Below, piece after piece: positions 26,614 to 40,600 of a DNA stretch of 64,000 nucleotides (position 1 is its first letter; every line of letters starts with the position of its first letter). A program made the position numbers and the translations under genes. The notes under the pieces were generated by a model. It saw only the letters and a list, made by a program, of their open reading frames with translations. It made no database searches and was not told the DNA's origin. Source of the DNA: Pandoraea thiooxydans (GTDB lineage: Bacteria; Pseudomonadota; Gammaproteobacteria; Burkholderiales; Burkholderiaceae); NCBI RefSeq assembly GCF_001931675.1, contig NZ_CP014839.1, positions 4,278,001 to 4,342,000 on the forward strand, read 5' to 3'.

Positions 26614-26798
26614 TTGAACAGCCGATAAGTGTGGGCGCTCGATGGCGAGTGCGCCTTCTTCGGAAGGTAGCTTTAAAAACATTGAGAGCTCACACGGTAA
26701 AGGTGAGTTGTGATTTTTGATCATGACTTGTCAGTACTTGAGTTGAGCGACCTATTCGATCGCGAGCGATCGCGAGAATAGAAAACAGTAACAGGTTT

Positions 26799-28336
<1,538 letters not shown>

Positions 28337-28461
28337 GAGCATGCGCTTAAAGTTGAGCGTTCACGCTTATCGGTTGTTTGACTGCATAGAAATGTGAAAC
28401 GAGAAACGTGAAACGTTTTGGAATGTTTCGCATTTTGCCCGTCACATTTTTAGAGTGTGAG

Positions 28462-28538
<77 letters not shown>

Positions 28539-28552
28539 TCGAACCCGACATT

Positions 28553-28628
28553 GGGGGCATAGCTCAGCTGGGAGAGCACCTGCTTTGCAAGCAGGGGGTC
28601 GTCGGTTCGATCCCGTCTGCCTCCACCA
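28553..28628 (+). tRNA. tRNA-Ala (anticodon TGC)
   Basis: 76 nt in the 16S-23S spacer, with encoded CCA. The acceptor GGGGGCA pairs with TGCCTCC and contains the G3:U70 pair that marks alanine tRNAs. The anticodon loop is CTTTGCAAG. Confidence 0.97.
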
Positions 28629-28637
28629 ATACCTGAG

Positions 28638-28678
28638 TTGCTAGTCGTGAGCGCTTGCTGAGCGCTCACGACTGGCAA
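28638..28678 (+). repeat. Long hairpin in the rrn spacer after tRNA-Ala
   Basis: A 17-bp stem (28638-28654 with 28662-28678, one G-T pair) and the 7-nt loop TTGCTGA. The inner 11 bp GTCGTGAGCGC / GCGCTCACGAC are perfect. It has no T-tract and sits where RNase processing must separate tRNA-Ala from pre-23S. Confidence 0.75.
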
Positions 28679-28709
28679 TAGCTAGTGCAGTTAAGCAGTA
28701 TGGCTGTTC

Positions 28710-28721
28710 GTTCTTTAACAA
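28710..28721 (+). promoter_or_regulatory. boxA-like element before 23S rRNA
   Basis: GTTCTTTAACAA, a second boxA in the spacer, as usual for rrn operons, re-arming antitermination before 23S. Confidence 0.75.
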
Positions 28722-28879
28722 TCTGGAAGAAATAGTAGTGCATTGTAAGCGTCCCCGAGATGAGACGTGAGCAATGCATGGGTTGTGATTGTATCAACCA
28801 GTATTTAAGTGATCTTAAAGTCACTTGGAATACGGCACAACGCGAGAACTCAACCTGTGACGAGACATACTCGTTATAG

Positions 28880-31758
<2,879 letters not shown>

Positions 31759-31866
31759 ATAACCAGTATGTTTCAGGTTATTTGCGTCGTTGTGCCTCTG
31801 ATCACAACCACACTACTAATTCTCCAGATTGGCCAGGCTGACTCACCTCAGCCAGGCAACAAGTCA

Positions 31867-31982
31867 TGCCTGATGACCATAGCGAGTTGGAACCACCCCT
31901 TCCCATCCCGAACAGGACCGTGAAACGACTCCACGCCGATGATAGTGCGGATTGCCCGTGTGAAAGTAGGTAATCGTCAGGC
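31867..31982 (+). rRNA. rrf: 5S ribosomal RNA
   Basis: About 116 nt. TGCCTGATGAC at the 5' end pairs with GTCAGGC at the 3' end. Conserved CCCATCCCGAACAGG and GAAAGTAGG segments are seen. Last gene of the rrn operon. Confidence 0.95.
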
Positions 31983-31991
31983 TTCTACCCT

Positions 31992-32030
31992 GAAACCCCC
32001 AGCAACCAACGCTGGGGGTTTCGCTTTTTT
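31992..32030 (+). terminator. rrn operon terminator
   Basis: A perfect 12-bp stem GAAACCCCCAGC / GCTGGGGGTTTC with a 7-nt loop, followed by GCTTTTTT. Confidence 0.95.
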
Positions 32031-32124
32031 ATCGCGGAATTTATCGAAGTAGCCTCCGATCAGCCCACAAGATCGTCTCTTCGCACAAGTTACAGAGGTC
32101 TTCCGCTTGTTATTTGAAAATGAA

Positions 32125-32134
32125 GGGGGGGGGG
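32125..32134 (+). repeat. Ten-G homopolymer upstream of the tRNA/tuf promoter
   Basis: Ten consecutive G lie 13 nt before the -35 of the tRNA-Tyr promoter. Such tracts are prone to slippage. Confidence 0.85.
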
Positions 32135-32147
32135 CTGAAGGAAGTGG

Positions 32148-32176
32148 TTGACTTTCAATCGCTGATTGCCCATAAT
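32148..32176 (+). promoter_or_regulatory. Promoter of the tRNA-Tyr/Gly/Thr–tuf unit
   Basis: TTGACT (32148-32153), a 17-nt spacer and CATAAT (32171-32176) lie 14 nt upstream of tRNA-Tyr. Confidence 0.82.
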
Positions 32177-32190
32177 TGCAAGTTCTCTGC

Positions 32191-32276
32191 GGAGGGGTGC
32201 CCGAGTGGCTAAAGGGGGCAGACTGTAAATCTGTTGGCTTACGCCTACGTTGGTTCGAATCCAACCTCCTCCACCA
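32191..32276 (+). tRNA. tRNA-Tyr (anticodon GTA)
   Basis: 86 nt with a long variable arm (class II). The acceptor GGAGGGG pairs with CTCCTCC (one G-T pair), CCA is encoded, and the anticodon loop is ACTGTAAAT. Confidence 0.97.
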
Positions 32277-32311
32277 AAATGCAGTTGTTGGTTCGCGGTA
32301 AAGGGAGCTAA

Positions 32312-32385
32312 GCGGGTGTAGCTCAATGGTAGAGCAGAAGCCTTCCAAGCTTATGACGAGGGTTCGATTCCCTTCACCCGCTCCA
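32312..32385 (+). tRNA. tRNA-Gly (anticodon TCC)
   Basis: 74 nt, acceptor GCGGGTG / CACCCGC, T discriminator, encoded CCA, anticodon loop CCTTCCAAG. Confidence 0.97.
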
Positions 32386-32409
32386 GGCATTTGCGCAGAC
32401 TAATTTTTT

Positions 32410-32484
<75 letters not shown>

Positions 32485-32541
32485 AAGCATTGCCGCCGCT
32501 AGGCGTGCGCGAGTACGACGAAATCTAACCTGTTAGGAGTC

Positions 32542-33738
32542 GAAAATGGCAAAGGAAAAATTTTCGCGGACGAAGCCGCACGTGAACGTTGGGACGATTG
32601 GGCACGTTGACCATGGCAAGACGACGCTGACGGCGGCGATTGCGACGGTTCTGTCGTCGAAGTTTGGCGGAGAGGCGAAGAAGTACGACGAGATCGATGC
32701 GGCGCCGGAAGAGAAGGCTCGTGGGATCACGATCAACACGGCGCACGTGGAGTATGAGACGGAAAACCGCCACTATGCGCACGTTGACTGCCCTGGGCAC
32801 GCCGACTATGTGAAGAACATGATCACGGGCGCCGCGCAGATGGACGGGGCGATCCTGGTGTGCTCGGCCGCGGACGGCCCGATGCCGCAGACGCGGGAAC
32901 ACATTCTGCTGGCGCGCCAAGTGGGCGTGCCGTACATCATCGTGTTCCTGAACAAGTGCGACATGGTTGATGATGCTGAGCTGCTCGAGCTGGTGGAAAT
33001 GGAAGTGCGCGAGCTGCTGAGCAAGTACGAATTTCCTGGCGACGACATTCCGATCATCAAGGGTTCGGCGAAGCTGGCGCTCGAAGGCGACAAGGGCGAG
33101 CTGGGCGAACAGGCGATCATGAAGCTGGCCGAAGCGCTGGACACGTACATCCCGACGCCGGAGCGTGCGGTCGATGGCGCGTTCCTGATGCCGATCGAAG
33201 ACGTGTTCTCGATCTCGGGTCGCGGCACGGTGGTGACGGGTCGTATCGAGCGGGGTGTGGTCAAGGTTGGTGAGGAAATCGAAATCGTCGGTATCAAGCC
33301 GACGGTGAAGACGACCTGCACGGGCGTGGAAATGTTCCGCAAGCTGCTGGACCAAGGTCAGGCTGGCGACAATGTGGGTATTCTGCTGCGCGGCACCAAG
33401 CGCGAGGACGTGGAGCGTGGTCAAGTGTTGGCCAAGCCGGGTTCGATCACGCCGCACACGCATTTTGCGGCCGAAGTGTATGTTCTGAGCAAGGAAGAAG
33501 GTGGTCGCCACACGCCGTTCTTCAACAACTATCGTCCGCAGTTCTACTTCCGCACGACGGATGTGACCGGTTCGATCGAGTTGCCGGAGGGCAAGGAAAT
33601 GGTGATGCCGGGCGACAACGTGGCCATTACGGTCAAGTTGATTGCGCCGATCGCGATGGAAGAGGGCCTGCGCTTCGCCATCCGTGAGGGTGGCCGCACC
33701 GTCGGCGCCGGCGTCGTCGCTAAAGTGATCGAGTAAAA
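32542..33738 (+). repeat. Long direct repeat, tuf copy 1
   Basis: Matches 49500-50696. The identity runs from GAAAATGG just before the start codon to two A after the stop; flanks then differ at once. Translations in the coding frame and in two overlapping shadow frames are the same, so the DNA is identical as far as I can check by eye. Confidence 0.85.
32546..33736 (+). CDS. tuf: Elongation factor Tu (first copy)
   Basis: A 396-residue GTPase that delivers aminoacyl-tRNA to the ribosome. G motifs: GHVDHGKTT (19-27), [15 protein letters not shown] and GSAKLAL. The C-terminal beta-barrels with [14 protein letters not shown] follow. TTAGGAG precedes ATG 32546. Its sequence appears identical, at the DNA level, to the second copy at 49504. 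It follows three tRNA genes and precedes tRNA-Trp. Confidence 0.98.
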   Translation: MAKEKFSRTKPHVNVGTIGHVDHGKTTLTAAIATVLSSKFGGEAKKYDEIDAAPEEKARGITINTAHVEYETENRHYAHVDCPGHADYVKNMITGAAQMDGAILVCSAADGPMPQTREHILLARQVGVPYIIVFLNKCDMVDDAELLELVEMEVRELLSKYEFPGDDIPIIKGSAKLALEGDKGELGEQAIMKLAEALDTYIPTPERAVDGAFLMPIEDVFSISGRGTVVTGRIERGVVKVGEEIEIVGIKPTVKTTCTGVEMFRKLLDQGQAGDNVGILLRGTKREDVERGQVLAKPGSITPHTHFAAEVYVLSKEEGGRHTPFFNNYRPQFYFRTTDVTGSIELPEGKEMVMPGDNVAITVKLIAPIAMEEGLRFAIREGGRTVGAGVVAKVIE

Positions 33739-33763
33739 TCTAATACTTGATCTGCGCTTTTGA

Positions 33764-33796
33764 GGTCGGCCAATCGATTTAAATTGGCTGGCCTTT
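33764..33796 (+). terminator. Hairpin after tuf1, likely terminator or processing site
   Basis: An 11-bp stem (33764-33774 with 33783-33793, two G-T pairs) with an AT-rich loop, followed by TTT. It lies between tuf1 and tRNA-Trp. Confidence 0.55.
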
Positions 33797-33806
33797 CTGC
33801 TGTTAC

Positions 33807-33882
33807 AGGGGTATAGCTCAACTGGCAGAGCGTCGGTCTCCAAAACCGAAGGTTGGGGGTTCGATTCCCTCTGCCCCTGCCA
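33807..33882 (+). tRNA. tRNA-Trp (anticodon CCA)
   Basis: 76 nt, acceptor AGGGGTA / TGCCCCT (with an A:T top pair and a G discriminator), encoded CCA, anticodon loop TCTCCAAAA. It sits directly before secE, a common arrangement. Confidence 0.97.
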
Positions 33883-33903
33883 ATTTAACGCTGGCATCGA
33901 AAT

Positions 33904-34284
33904 ATGGCGAATTCACCTGTGGAAACTGTTCGGACCACCAGCGATAAGCTGTTGCTATTGCTTGCGGCCGTCCTGGTCGTCTTGGGTGTCGCCGCATTTT
34001 ACGCGTTCGCCTTGCAATCTTTTTACGTCCGGCTAGGGGCTTTGATTGCCGGCGTTGCGCTGGGTGCTATTGTTGCTTTGATGTCGCAGTCAGGGAAGCG
34101 CTTCTTGGCATTCGCCAAAGATGCATACCGGGAAGTTGGGAAAGTGGTTTGGCCCACCCGCAAGGAAGCTACTCAGACGACAGCCATTGTGTTCGCATTT
34201 GTTGTCGTCATGGCCCTGTATCTTTGGCTCACCGACAAAGTCATTGAGTGGTCGGTTTTTTCCCTGATTCTTGGCTGGAAATGA
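33904..34284 (+). CDS. secE: Preprotein translocase subunit SecE
   Basis: 126 residues, the long proteobacterial form with three membrane segments: [38 protein letters not shown] and [20 protein letters not shown]. The conserved amphipathic helix [23 protein letters not shown] lies before the last segment and clamps SecY. It is separated from nusG by 1 nt, so the two are co-translated. Confidence 0.96.
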   Translation: MANSPVETVRTTSDKLLLLLAAVLVVLGVAAFYAFALQSFYVRLGALIAGVALGAIVALMSQSGKRFLAFAKDAYREVGKVVWPTRKEATQTTAIVFAFVVVMALYLWLTDKVIEWSVFSLILGWK

Positions 34285-34285
34285 T

Positions 34286-34843
34286 ATGACTGACGTTGAT
34301 GCTGGGTCGGGGAAAAAGCGCTGGTATGTGGTGCACGCATACTCAGGCATGGAAAAGAGTGTTCAGCGTGCCTTGCAAGAGCGAATCGAGCGCGCAGGAA
34401 TGCAGAGCCAGTTCGGCCGAATTCTGGTGCCGACCGAAGAGGTTGTTGAAATCAAGGGTGGTCACAAGTCGGTTACCGAGCGCCGTTTTTTTCCCGGCTA
34501 CGTGCTCGTTGAAATGGAAATGACCGACGAGACGTGGCATTTGGTCAAAAACACCAATAAAGTGACTGGATTTGTCGGTGGTGCGCGTAATCGCCCCGTT
34601 CCGATTTCCGAGAAGGAAGTCGAGAAAATCATGTCGCAAATGCAGGAAGGGGTTGAGAAGCCGCGTCCCAAGACGCTGTTCGAGGTGGGTGAAATGGTCC
34701 GAGTTAAGGATGGCCCTTTCACCGATTTCAATGGCAGTGTTGACGAAGTCAATTACGAAAAATCCCGTCTGAGAGTGTCTGTTACGATTTTCGGGCGAGC
34801 GACACCGGTTGAGCTTGAGTTCGGCCAGGTCGAGAAACTGTAA
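34286..34843 (+). CDS. nusG: Transcription termination/antitermination protein NusG
   Basis: A 185-residue protein. The N-terminal NGN domain ([39 protein letters not shown]) binds RNA polymerase. The C-terminal KOW domain ([24 protein letters not shown]) contacts Rho or S10. ATG 34286 starts 1 nt after the secE stop; no strong ribosome site, suggesting coupling. It takes part in rrn antitermination via the boxA sites upstream. Confidence 0.96.
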   Translation: MTDVDAGSGKKRWYVVHAYSGMEKSVQRALQERIERAGMQSQFGRILVPTEEVVEIKGGHKSVTERRFFPGYVLVEMEMTDETWHLVKNTNKVTGFVGGARNRPVPISEKEVEKIMSQMQEGVEKPRPKTLFEVGEMVRVKDGPFTDFNGSVDEVNYEKSRLRVSVTIFGRATPVELEFGQVEKL

Positions 34844-34928
34844 GCGGTTTGTAGTTTGAAAGTTGCCGGCGGTTACGGCATTGAGGAGCGCTAGTAGCGG
34901 AACGGCGAACGCGCGTTACCACTCGTTT

Positions 34929-34949
34929 CGAATATGGGCCACATATTCG
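34929..34949 (+). promoter_or_regulatory. Hairpin just upstream of the rplK ribosome site
   Basis: A perfect 8-bp stem CGAATATG / CATATTCG with the 5-nt loop GGCCA ends just before the CTAGGAG ribosome site of rplK. The L11 operon is autoregulated by L1 at its leader in many bacteria; this hairpin is a candidate site or a translation-rate element. Confidence 0.5.
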
Positions 34950-34962
34950 GCTAGGAGTCACT

Positions 34963-35394
34963 ATGGCAAAGAAAATAATCGGCTTTATCAAACTGCAGAT
35001 CCCTGCAGGTAAAGCGAACCCATCTCCCCCGGTTGGTCCTGCGCTGGGGCAGCGTGGCCTGAATATCATGGAGTTCTGTAAAGCGTTTAACGCGCAAACA
35101 CAGGGCATGGAGCCTGGATTGCCGGTGCCGGTTGTTATTACCGCATACGCCGACAAGAGCTTCACTTTCATTCTCAAGACGCCGCCAGCAACTGTGCTGA
35201 TTAAGAAGGCTGCGAAAATCGATAAGGGTTCGGCGAAGCCGCATACCGATAAAGTCGGCAAGATTACCCGCGCCCAAGCGGAGGAAATTGCGAAGACGAA
35301 GATGCCCGATCTTACCGCTGCAGACCTTGACGCAGCTGTTCGAACCATCGCCGGCAGTGCGCGGTCGATGGGTATCACGGTAGAGGGGGTATAA
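34963..35394 (+). CDS. rplK: 50S ribosomal protein L11
   Basis: 143 residues. The N-terminal domain ([35 protein letters not shown]) carries the proline-rich thiostrepton and GTPase-centre segment; the C-terminal domain binds 23S rRNA. CTAGGAG precedes ATG 34963. Its stop abuts the rplA start, so both are co-translated. Confidence 0.97.
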   Translation: MAKKIIGFIKLQIPAGKANPSPPVGPALGQRGLNIMEFCKAFNAQTQGMEPGLPVPVVITAYADKSFTFILKTPPATVLIKKAAKIDKGSAKPHTDKVGKITRAQAEEIAKTKMPDLTAADLDAAVRTIAGSARSMGITVEGV

Positions 35395-36093
35395 ATGGCA
35401 AAGCTTTCCAAGCGGCAAAAGGCGATTGGCGAAAAAGTTGATCGCAACAAACTGTATGCCATCGAAGATGCCCTTTCCTTGGTCAAGGCATGCGCAACCG
35501 CTAAGTTCGATGAGTCCATTGATGTCGCCGTGCAGCTCGGCGTGGATGCGAAGAAATCGGATCAGGTTGTCCGTGGATCGGTCGTTTTGCCCGCAGGTAC
35601 CGGTAAGGCTGTCCGCGTCGCTGTCTTTGCGCAGGGCGAAAAGGCTGAGCAGGCTCGCGCTGCGGGTGCCGAAGTGGTTGGGATGGAAGATCTCGCTGAG
35701 CAGGTCAAAGGCGGCAACATCAATTTTGACATAGTTATCGCCTCGCCGGATACCATGCGCGTTGTCGGGACTCTTGGGCAGATTCTCGGCCCGCGTGGAT
35801 TGATGCCGAATCCGAAAGTCGGCACTGTGACGCCGGATGTCGCGACAGCCGTTAAGAACGCGAAAGCAGGGCAGGTGCAGTTCCGCGTCGACAAGGGCGG
35901 CATCATCCATGCGACGATTGGCCGCGCGTCGTTTGAACCTGCGGCCCTCAAGACCAATCTCGTTGCCTTGGTCGATGCGCTCAATAAAGCCAAACCCGCG
36001 ACGAGCAAAGGTGCGTATCTGCGCAAGATCGCCTTGTCCAGCACGATGGGCGTTGGTGTGCGGGTGGATCAGAGCAGCCTGAGCGCTAGTTAA
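35395..36093 (+). CDS. rplA: 50S ribosomal protein L1
   Basis: 232 residues, two-domain L1 of the ribosomal stalk at the E site and translational repressor of its operon. Signature: [36 protein letters not shown]. The ATG follows the rplK stop directly. Confidence 0.97.
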   Translation: MAKLSKRQKAIGEKVDRNKLYAIEDALSLVKACATAKFDESIDVAVQLGVDAKKSDQVVRGSVVLPAGTGKAVRVAVFAQGEKAEQARAAGAEVVGMEDLAEQVKGGNINFDIVIASPDTMRVVGTLGQILGPRGLMPNPKVGTVTPDVATAVKNAKAGQVQFRVDKGGIIHATIGRASFEPAALKTNLVALVDALNKAKPATSKGAYLRKIALSSTMGVGVRVDQSSLSAS

Positions 36094-36159
36094 GATTTGT
36101 GTGCGAGAGTGCGCCGACCGTTGGGCTGGCCCTCTCGCCAAAAGAACTTTGGGCAGTAG

Positions 36160-36260
36160 GGTAGCTGACTACTGGTTATCAAAGACCGCTGGCGGGGTCT
36201 GTGTTGTTGGTGACTCCTTAAACCACAAGCCAGCGCAGATGGCGAACCCGAAATGGTTAC
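36160..36260 (+). promoter_or_regulatory. L10 leader, autoregulatory RNA for rplJL
   Basis: In the 281-nt gap before rplJ, CGCTGGC (36187-36193) pairs with GCCAGCG (36229-36235). The upper part (TGTTGGT against ACCACA with CTCCTTAA between) forms a kinked stem, followed by CAGATGGCGAACC. This resembles the L10-binding leader known upstream of rplJ in proteobacteria, where L10-(L12)4 represses translation. Exact limits are approximate. Confidence 0.7.
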
Positions 36261-36374
36261 GTAGTTCGAACTTGCCCTGCGAAAATCGTGGTGCTGTACG
36301 AATTCCTAACAGATCGGCCGCCGTTGATGGAAAAGGCGTCGTGATGGTCACGGCGTCAATTTTGGAGGTTAACC

Positions 36375-36872
36375 GTGGCACTTAACTTGGATGATAAGAA
36401 AGCCGTCGTGGCTGAGGTGGCGGCACAAGTTGCCGGCGCACAGACCGTCGTTCTGGCCGAATATCGCGGTATCACGGTTGGCGATCTGACGCAGTTGCGT
36501 GCGAAGGCACGCCAGCAAGGCGTTTATCTGCGCGTGTTGAAAAACACGCTGGCACGTCGTGCCGTGCAGGAAACTGCTTTTGCTGGTTTGGCCGAGCAGA
36601 TGACGGGCCCGCTGATTTACGGTATGTCCGAAGATGCTGTTGCTGCGGCGAAAGTCCTCAACGACTTTTCCAAGACTAACGAAAAGTTGGTCCTTCGCGC
36701 GGGTTCCTATGACGGGCAGGTATTGGACAAGGCTGGCGTGCAAGCTCTGGCCAACATCCCGAGCCGCGAGGAATTGCTGGCGAAGCTGCTGGGCGTAATG
36801 CAAGCGCCGGTCTCCGGTTTTGCGCGCGCACTCGCTGCCTTGGCAGAAAAAAAGCAAGCGGAAGCTGCTTGA
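36375..36872 (+). CDS. rplJ: 50S ribosomal protein L10
   Basis: 165 residues, base of the L7/L12 stalk. [33 protein letters not shown] is the conserved N-terminus; the C-terminal helix binds L12 dimers. It starts at GTG 36375 behind GGAGG (36365-36369 region). The L10 leader lies upstream. Confidence 0.96.
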   Translation: MALNLDDKKAVVAEVAAQVAGAQTVVLAEYRGITVGDLTQLRAKARQQGVYLRVLKNTLARRAVQETAFAGLAEQMTGPLIYGMSEDAVAAAKVLNDFSKTNEKLVLRAGSYDGQVLDKAGVQALANIPSREELLAKLLGVMQAPVSGFARALAALAEKKQAEAA

Positions 36873-36937
36873 TTTCTGCTTAGGCGAAAGTCGAATGATC
36901 GCTGACTTCGATCCGAATTAAATTAGGAGTTTTTCAA

Positions 36938-37312
36938 ATGGCAATCACGAAAGAAGACATTCTCGAAGCCGTGGGCTCGATGTCGGTTATGGAACTGAAT
37001 GACCTGGTGAAGGCATTCGAAGAGAAATTTGGTGTTTCCGCCGCCGCTCTGGCAGTGGCTGGCCCGGCGGGTGGCGGTGCTGCTCCGGCGGCCGAAGAGC
37101 AAACAGAATTCACCGTTGTGTTGGCCGAAGTCGGCAGCAACAAGGTTGGTGTGATTAAGGCGGTTCGCGAAATCACCGGTTTGGGCCTGAAAGAAGCCAA
37201 AGACTTGGTCGACGGCGCTCCGAAGCCCGTTAAGGAAGGTGTTGACAAGGCAGCTGCCGACGAAGCGAAGAAGAAACTGGAAGACGCCGGCGCGAAGGCT
37301 GAAATCAAGTAA
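36938..37312 (+). CDS. rplL: 50S ribosomal protein L7/L12
   Basis: 124 residues. The N-terminal dimerisation helix ([30 protein letters not shown]) is joined by an Ala/Gly/Pro hinge to the C-terminal factor-binding domain ([22 protein letters not shown]). TTAGGAG precedes ATG 36938. It is followed by an attenuator hairpin. Confidence 0.97.
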   Translation: MAITKEDILEAVGSMSVMELNDLVKAFEEKFGVSAAALAVAGPAGGGAAPAAEEQTEFTVVLAEVGSNKVGVIKAVREITGLGLKEAKDLVDGAPKPVKEGVDKAAADEAKKKLEDAGAKAEIK

Positions 37313-37330
37313 TTCGCTCTTCAAAGGGTG

Positions 37331-37361
37331 AAGGCTGGCGGTTTTTTGCCGTCAGCCTTTT
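37331..37361 (+). terminator. Attenuator hairpin between rplL and rpoB
   Basis: An 11-bp stem (37331-37341 with 37349-37359, one G-T pair) ending in TTTTG. Partial termination here would make L12 mRNA exceed rpoB mRNA, as in E. coli. Confidence 0.75.
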
Positions 37362-37673
37362 GTACTTTGTGGGGCATATCGCTTAACCGCAAATTAGGTG
37401 ATGTGAGTCGCGTCGAACTTATGTGAGGCGCACCTGAGAGGTCAAAGAAAAGGCGGGTGAGCTTTTTCTTTGTCTTCTGAAGCGACTGCAGAAGGCAAGT
37501 TTGGTCGGGCGATGGGCAACATAGGCATCCGTCGCCGTCAGCCAGCGGTTGGTAGCGGCCAACCACCAAGCTCGTCAGTCCGCGGCACTGTGCCGCGAAG
37601 ACGTCTGGTCTCAGTCGATGAACACTCGGGTATTGGCCCGCCGAGCCTTACTCGCCGTGATTCGGAGATCGTA
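37362..37673 (+). other. rpoB leader region without a gene
   Basis: The 312 nt between the attenuator and rpoB stay open in the rpoB frame, but no ribosome site or similarity supports an earlier start. Nothing else is recognised. Confidence 0.6.
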
Positions 37674-40600
37674 ATGCACTATTCCTTCACAGAGAAGAAG
37701 CGTATTCGCAAAAGTTTTGCGAAACGTCCCACCGTGCACAAGGTTCCTTTTTTGCTGGCCACCCAGCTTGCCTCGTACACATCTTTCCTGCAGGCCGACG
37801 CTGTGCCGGCAGACCGTAAAAGTGAGGGCTTGCAAGCAGCATTCTCGTCTATCTTTCCGATTTCATCCCACAATGGTTTCGCTCGACTCGAGTTCGTGAG
37901 CTATGCGCTGGGAACGCCGGCATTCGATGTCAAAGAATGCCAGCAGCGTGGTTTGACTTTCTGTTCAGCGCTTCGCGCTCGGGTGCGCTTGGTTATTCTC
38001 GACAGAGAGTCGCCCAACAAGCCGGTCGTCAAGGAAGTCAAGGAGCAAGAGGTGTACATGGGCGAAATTCCGCTCATGACATCCACGGGTTCGTTCGTCA
38101 TCAACGGTACGGAACGCGTCATCGTTTCGCAGTTGCACCGGTCGCCCGGCGTATTTTTCGAACACGACAAGGGGAAAACCCACAGTTCCGGGAAGCTATT
38201 GTTCTCCGCCCGGATCATTCCCTATCGTGGGTCCTGGCTCGACTTCGAGTTCGATCCGAAGGATATCCTTTACTTCCGCGTTGACCGTCGCCGCAAGATG
38301 CCGGTCACGATTTTGCTGAAAGCGATCGGGCAAACACCCGAGCAAATTCTGTCGCACTTCTTTGTTTTCGACAACTTTACGTTGATGCCCGAAGGCGCGC
38401 AGATGGAGTTCGTGCCAGAGCGTTTGCGTGGCGAGGTTGCTCGCTTTGACATCACTGACCGCGATGGCAATGTGATCGTCCAGAAGGACAAGCGGATCAA
38501 CGCAAAGCATATTCGCGACCTTGAAAACGCAAAAACGAAATTTATTTCGGTACCCGAAGATTATCTCCTCGGTCGCGTGCTGGCCAAGAACGTGGTCGAT
38601 GCCGATACCGGCGAGGTGATCGCCAACGCCAATGAAGAAATCGTGGAAGGCGTCCTGGCCAAGCTGCGTGAAGCGGGCGTAAAGGAAATCCAGACGCTGT
38701 ACACCAACGATCTGGATCAGGGCCCCTACATTTCACAGACGCTGCGGGTGGATGAAACGGCGGATCAGACCGCAGCCCGAATCGCGATTTACCGGATGAT
38801 GCGTCCGGGCGAGCCGCCGACCGAGGACGCGGTCGAGGCCCTGTTCAACCGTCTTTTCTACAGCGAAGATGCATACGATCTGTCCAAGGTCGGTCGTATG
38901 AAATTCAACCGGCGTGTCGGGCGCGACGAAGTGCTCGGGCCGATGACGCTGACCGACGACGATATTCTCGCCACCATCAAGATTTTGGTGGATCTGCGTA
39001 ACGGCAAAGGCGAAGTCGACGACATTGATCACTTGGGCAATCGTCGGGTGCGGTGTGTCGGTGAACTCGCGGAAAACCAATTCCGCGCTGGGTTGGTGCG
39101 TGTCGAACGGGCTGTCAAGGAACGGCTGGGGCAGGCGGAAAGCGAAAATCTGATGCCGCACGATCTGATCAACAGCAAGCCGATTTCCTCGGCGATTCGT
39201 GAGTTCTTCGGCTCGTCGCAGCTGTCCCAGTTCATGGACCAGACGAACCCGCTGTCCGAAATCACACACAAGCGGCGTGTTTCGGCGCTTGGGCCGGGCG
39301 GCTTGACGCGCGAACGCGCGGGGTTCGAGGTGCGCGACGTGCATCCGACTCACTATGGTCGCGTCTGTCCGATTGAAACACCGGAAGGCCCGAACATTGG
39401 GCTCATTAATTCGCTCGCTCTGTACGCGCGTCTGAACGAATATGGCTTTCTCGAAACGCCCTATCGCAAGGTCGAGGATAGCAAGGTGACGGACCAGATC
39501 GATTACCTGTCGGCAATCGAGGAGGGTCGCTATGTCATTGCGCAGGCCAATGCGACGATGGATGCCCAGGGCAAACTGATCGACGAGCTGGTGTCATCGC
39601 GCGAGGCCGGTGAAACGCTGATGGTCACGCCTGATCGCGTTCAGTATATGGATGTCGCGCCGTCACAGATCGTGTCGGTGGCAGCATCGCTGATCCCGTT
39701 CCTTGAGCATGACGATGCCAATCGCGCGTTGATGGGATCGAACATGCAGCGGCAAGCGGTGCCGTGCCTGCGGCCTGAAAAGGCGCTGGTCGGTACGGGT
39801 GTCGAGCGTACCGTTGCCGTCGACTCCGGCACGACGGTTCAAGCGTTCCGCGGTGGCGTGGTCGATTATGTCGATGCAGGACGGATCGTCATTCGCGTAA
39901 ACGATGATGAAGCCGTTGCCGGCGAAGTGGGTGTCGACATCTACAACCTCATCAAATATACGCGTTCGAACCAGAACACAAACATCAACCAGCGGCCGAT
40001 CGTCGAAGTTGGCGATAAGGTCGAGCGCGGTGACGTGATCGCCGACGGCGCATCGACTGACCTGGGTGAGCTGGCACTGGGCCAGAACATGCTGGTCGCC
40101 TTCATGCCCTGGAACGGCTATAACTTCGAGGATTCGATCCTGATCTCGGAGCGCGTCGTTGCCGAAGACCGCTACACCTCGATTCATATTGAGGAACTGA
40201 ATGTCGTTGCGCGCGACACCAAGCTCGGGCCGGAGGAAATTACGCGCGACATCTCGAATCTCGCCGAAGTGCAATTGGCACGTCTTGACGAGTCGGGCAT
40301 CGTCTACATCGGCGCCGAGGTCGAGGCGGGTGACGTACTGGTCGGCAAGGTCACGCCGAAGGGCGAAACCCAGCTCACTCCTGAAGAAAAGCTGCTGCGC
40401 GCGATTTTTGGTGAAAAAGCGTCCGACGTGAAGGATACGTCGCTGCGCGTGCCGTCCGGCATGAGCGGCACTGTGATCGACGTGCAGGTCTTCACGCGTG
40501 AGGGTATTCAGCGCGATAAGCGGGCTCAGCAAATTATCGATGACGAGCTCAAACGCTACCGCCTGGACCTGAACGATCAGTTGCGTATTGTCGAAGGCGA

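Larger units (their letters stand above)
26182..26798 (+). other. rrn promoter and leader region, no protein gene
   Basis: The stretch between the paaA promoter and 16S holds an A/T-rich UP-like element (26335-26350), two sigma70 promoters, a boxA antitermination site and the 5' arm of the 16S processing stem (about 26617-26642). A short minus-strand open frame here is not credible as a gene. Confidence 0.85.

Noticed and set aside
26413-26724. 103-codon minus-strand frame across the rrn promoter P2 and boxA
   Set aside because: Overlaps promoter and leader elements and has no ribosome site or similarity.
32525-33511. Minus-strand frame opposite tuf, repeated at 49438-50469
   Set aside because: It exists twice only because the tuf genes are identical; no protein family.
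37470-37673. Upstream extension of rpoB giving 1436 residues
   Set aside because: The added residues resemble no RpoB; ATG 37674 has a ribosome site and gives the family length of 1368.
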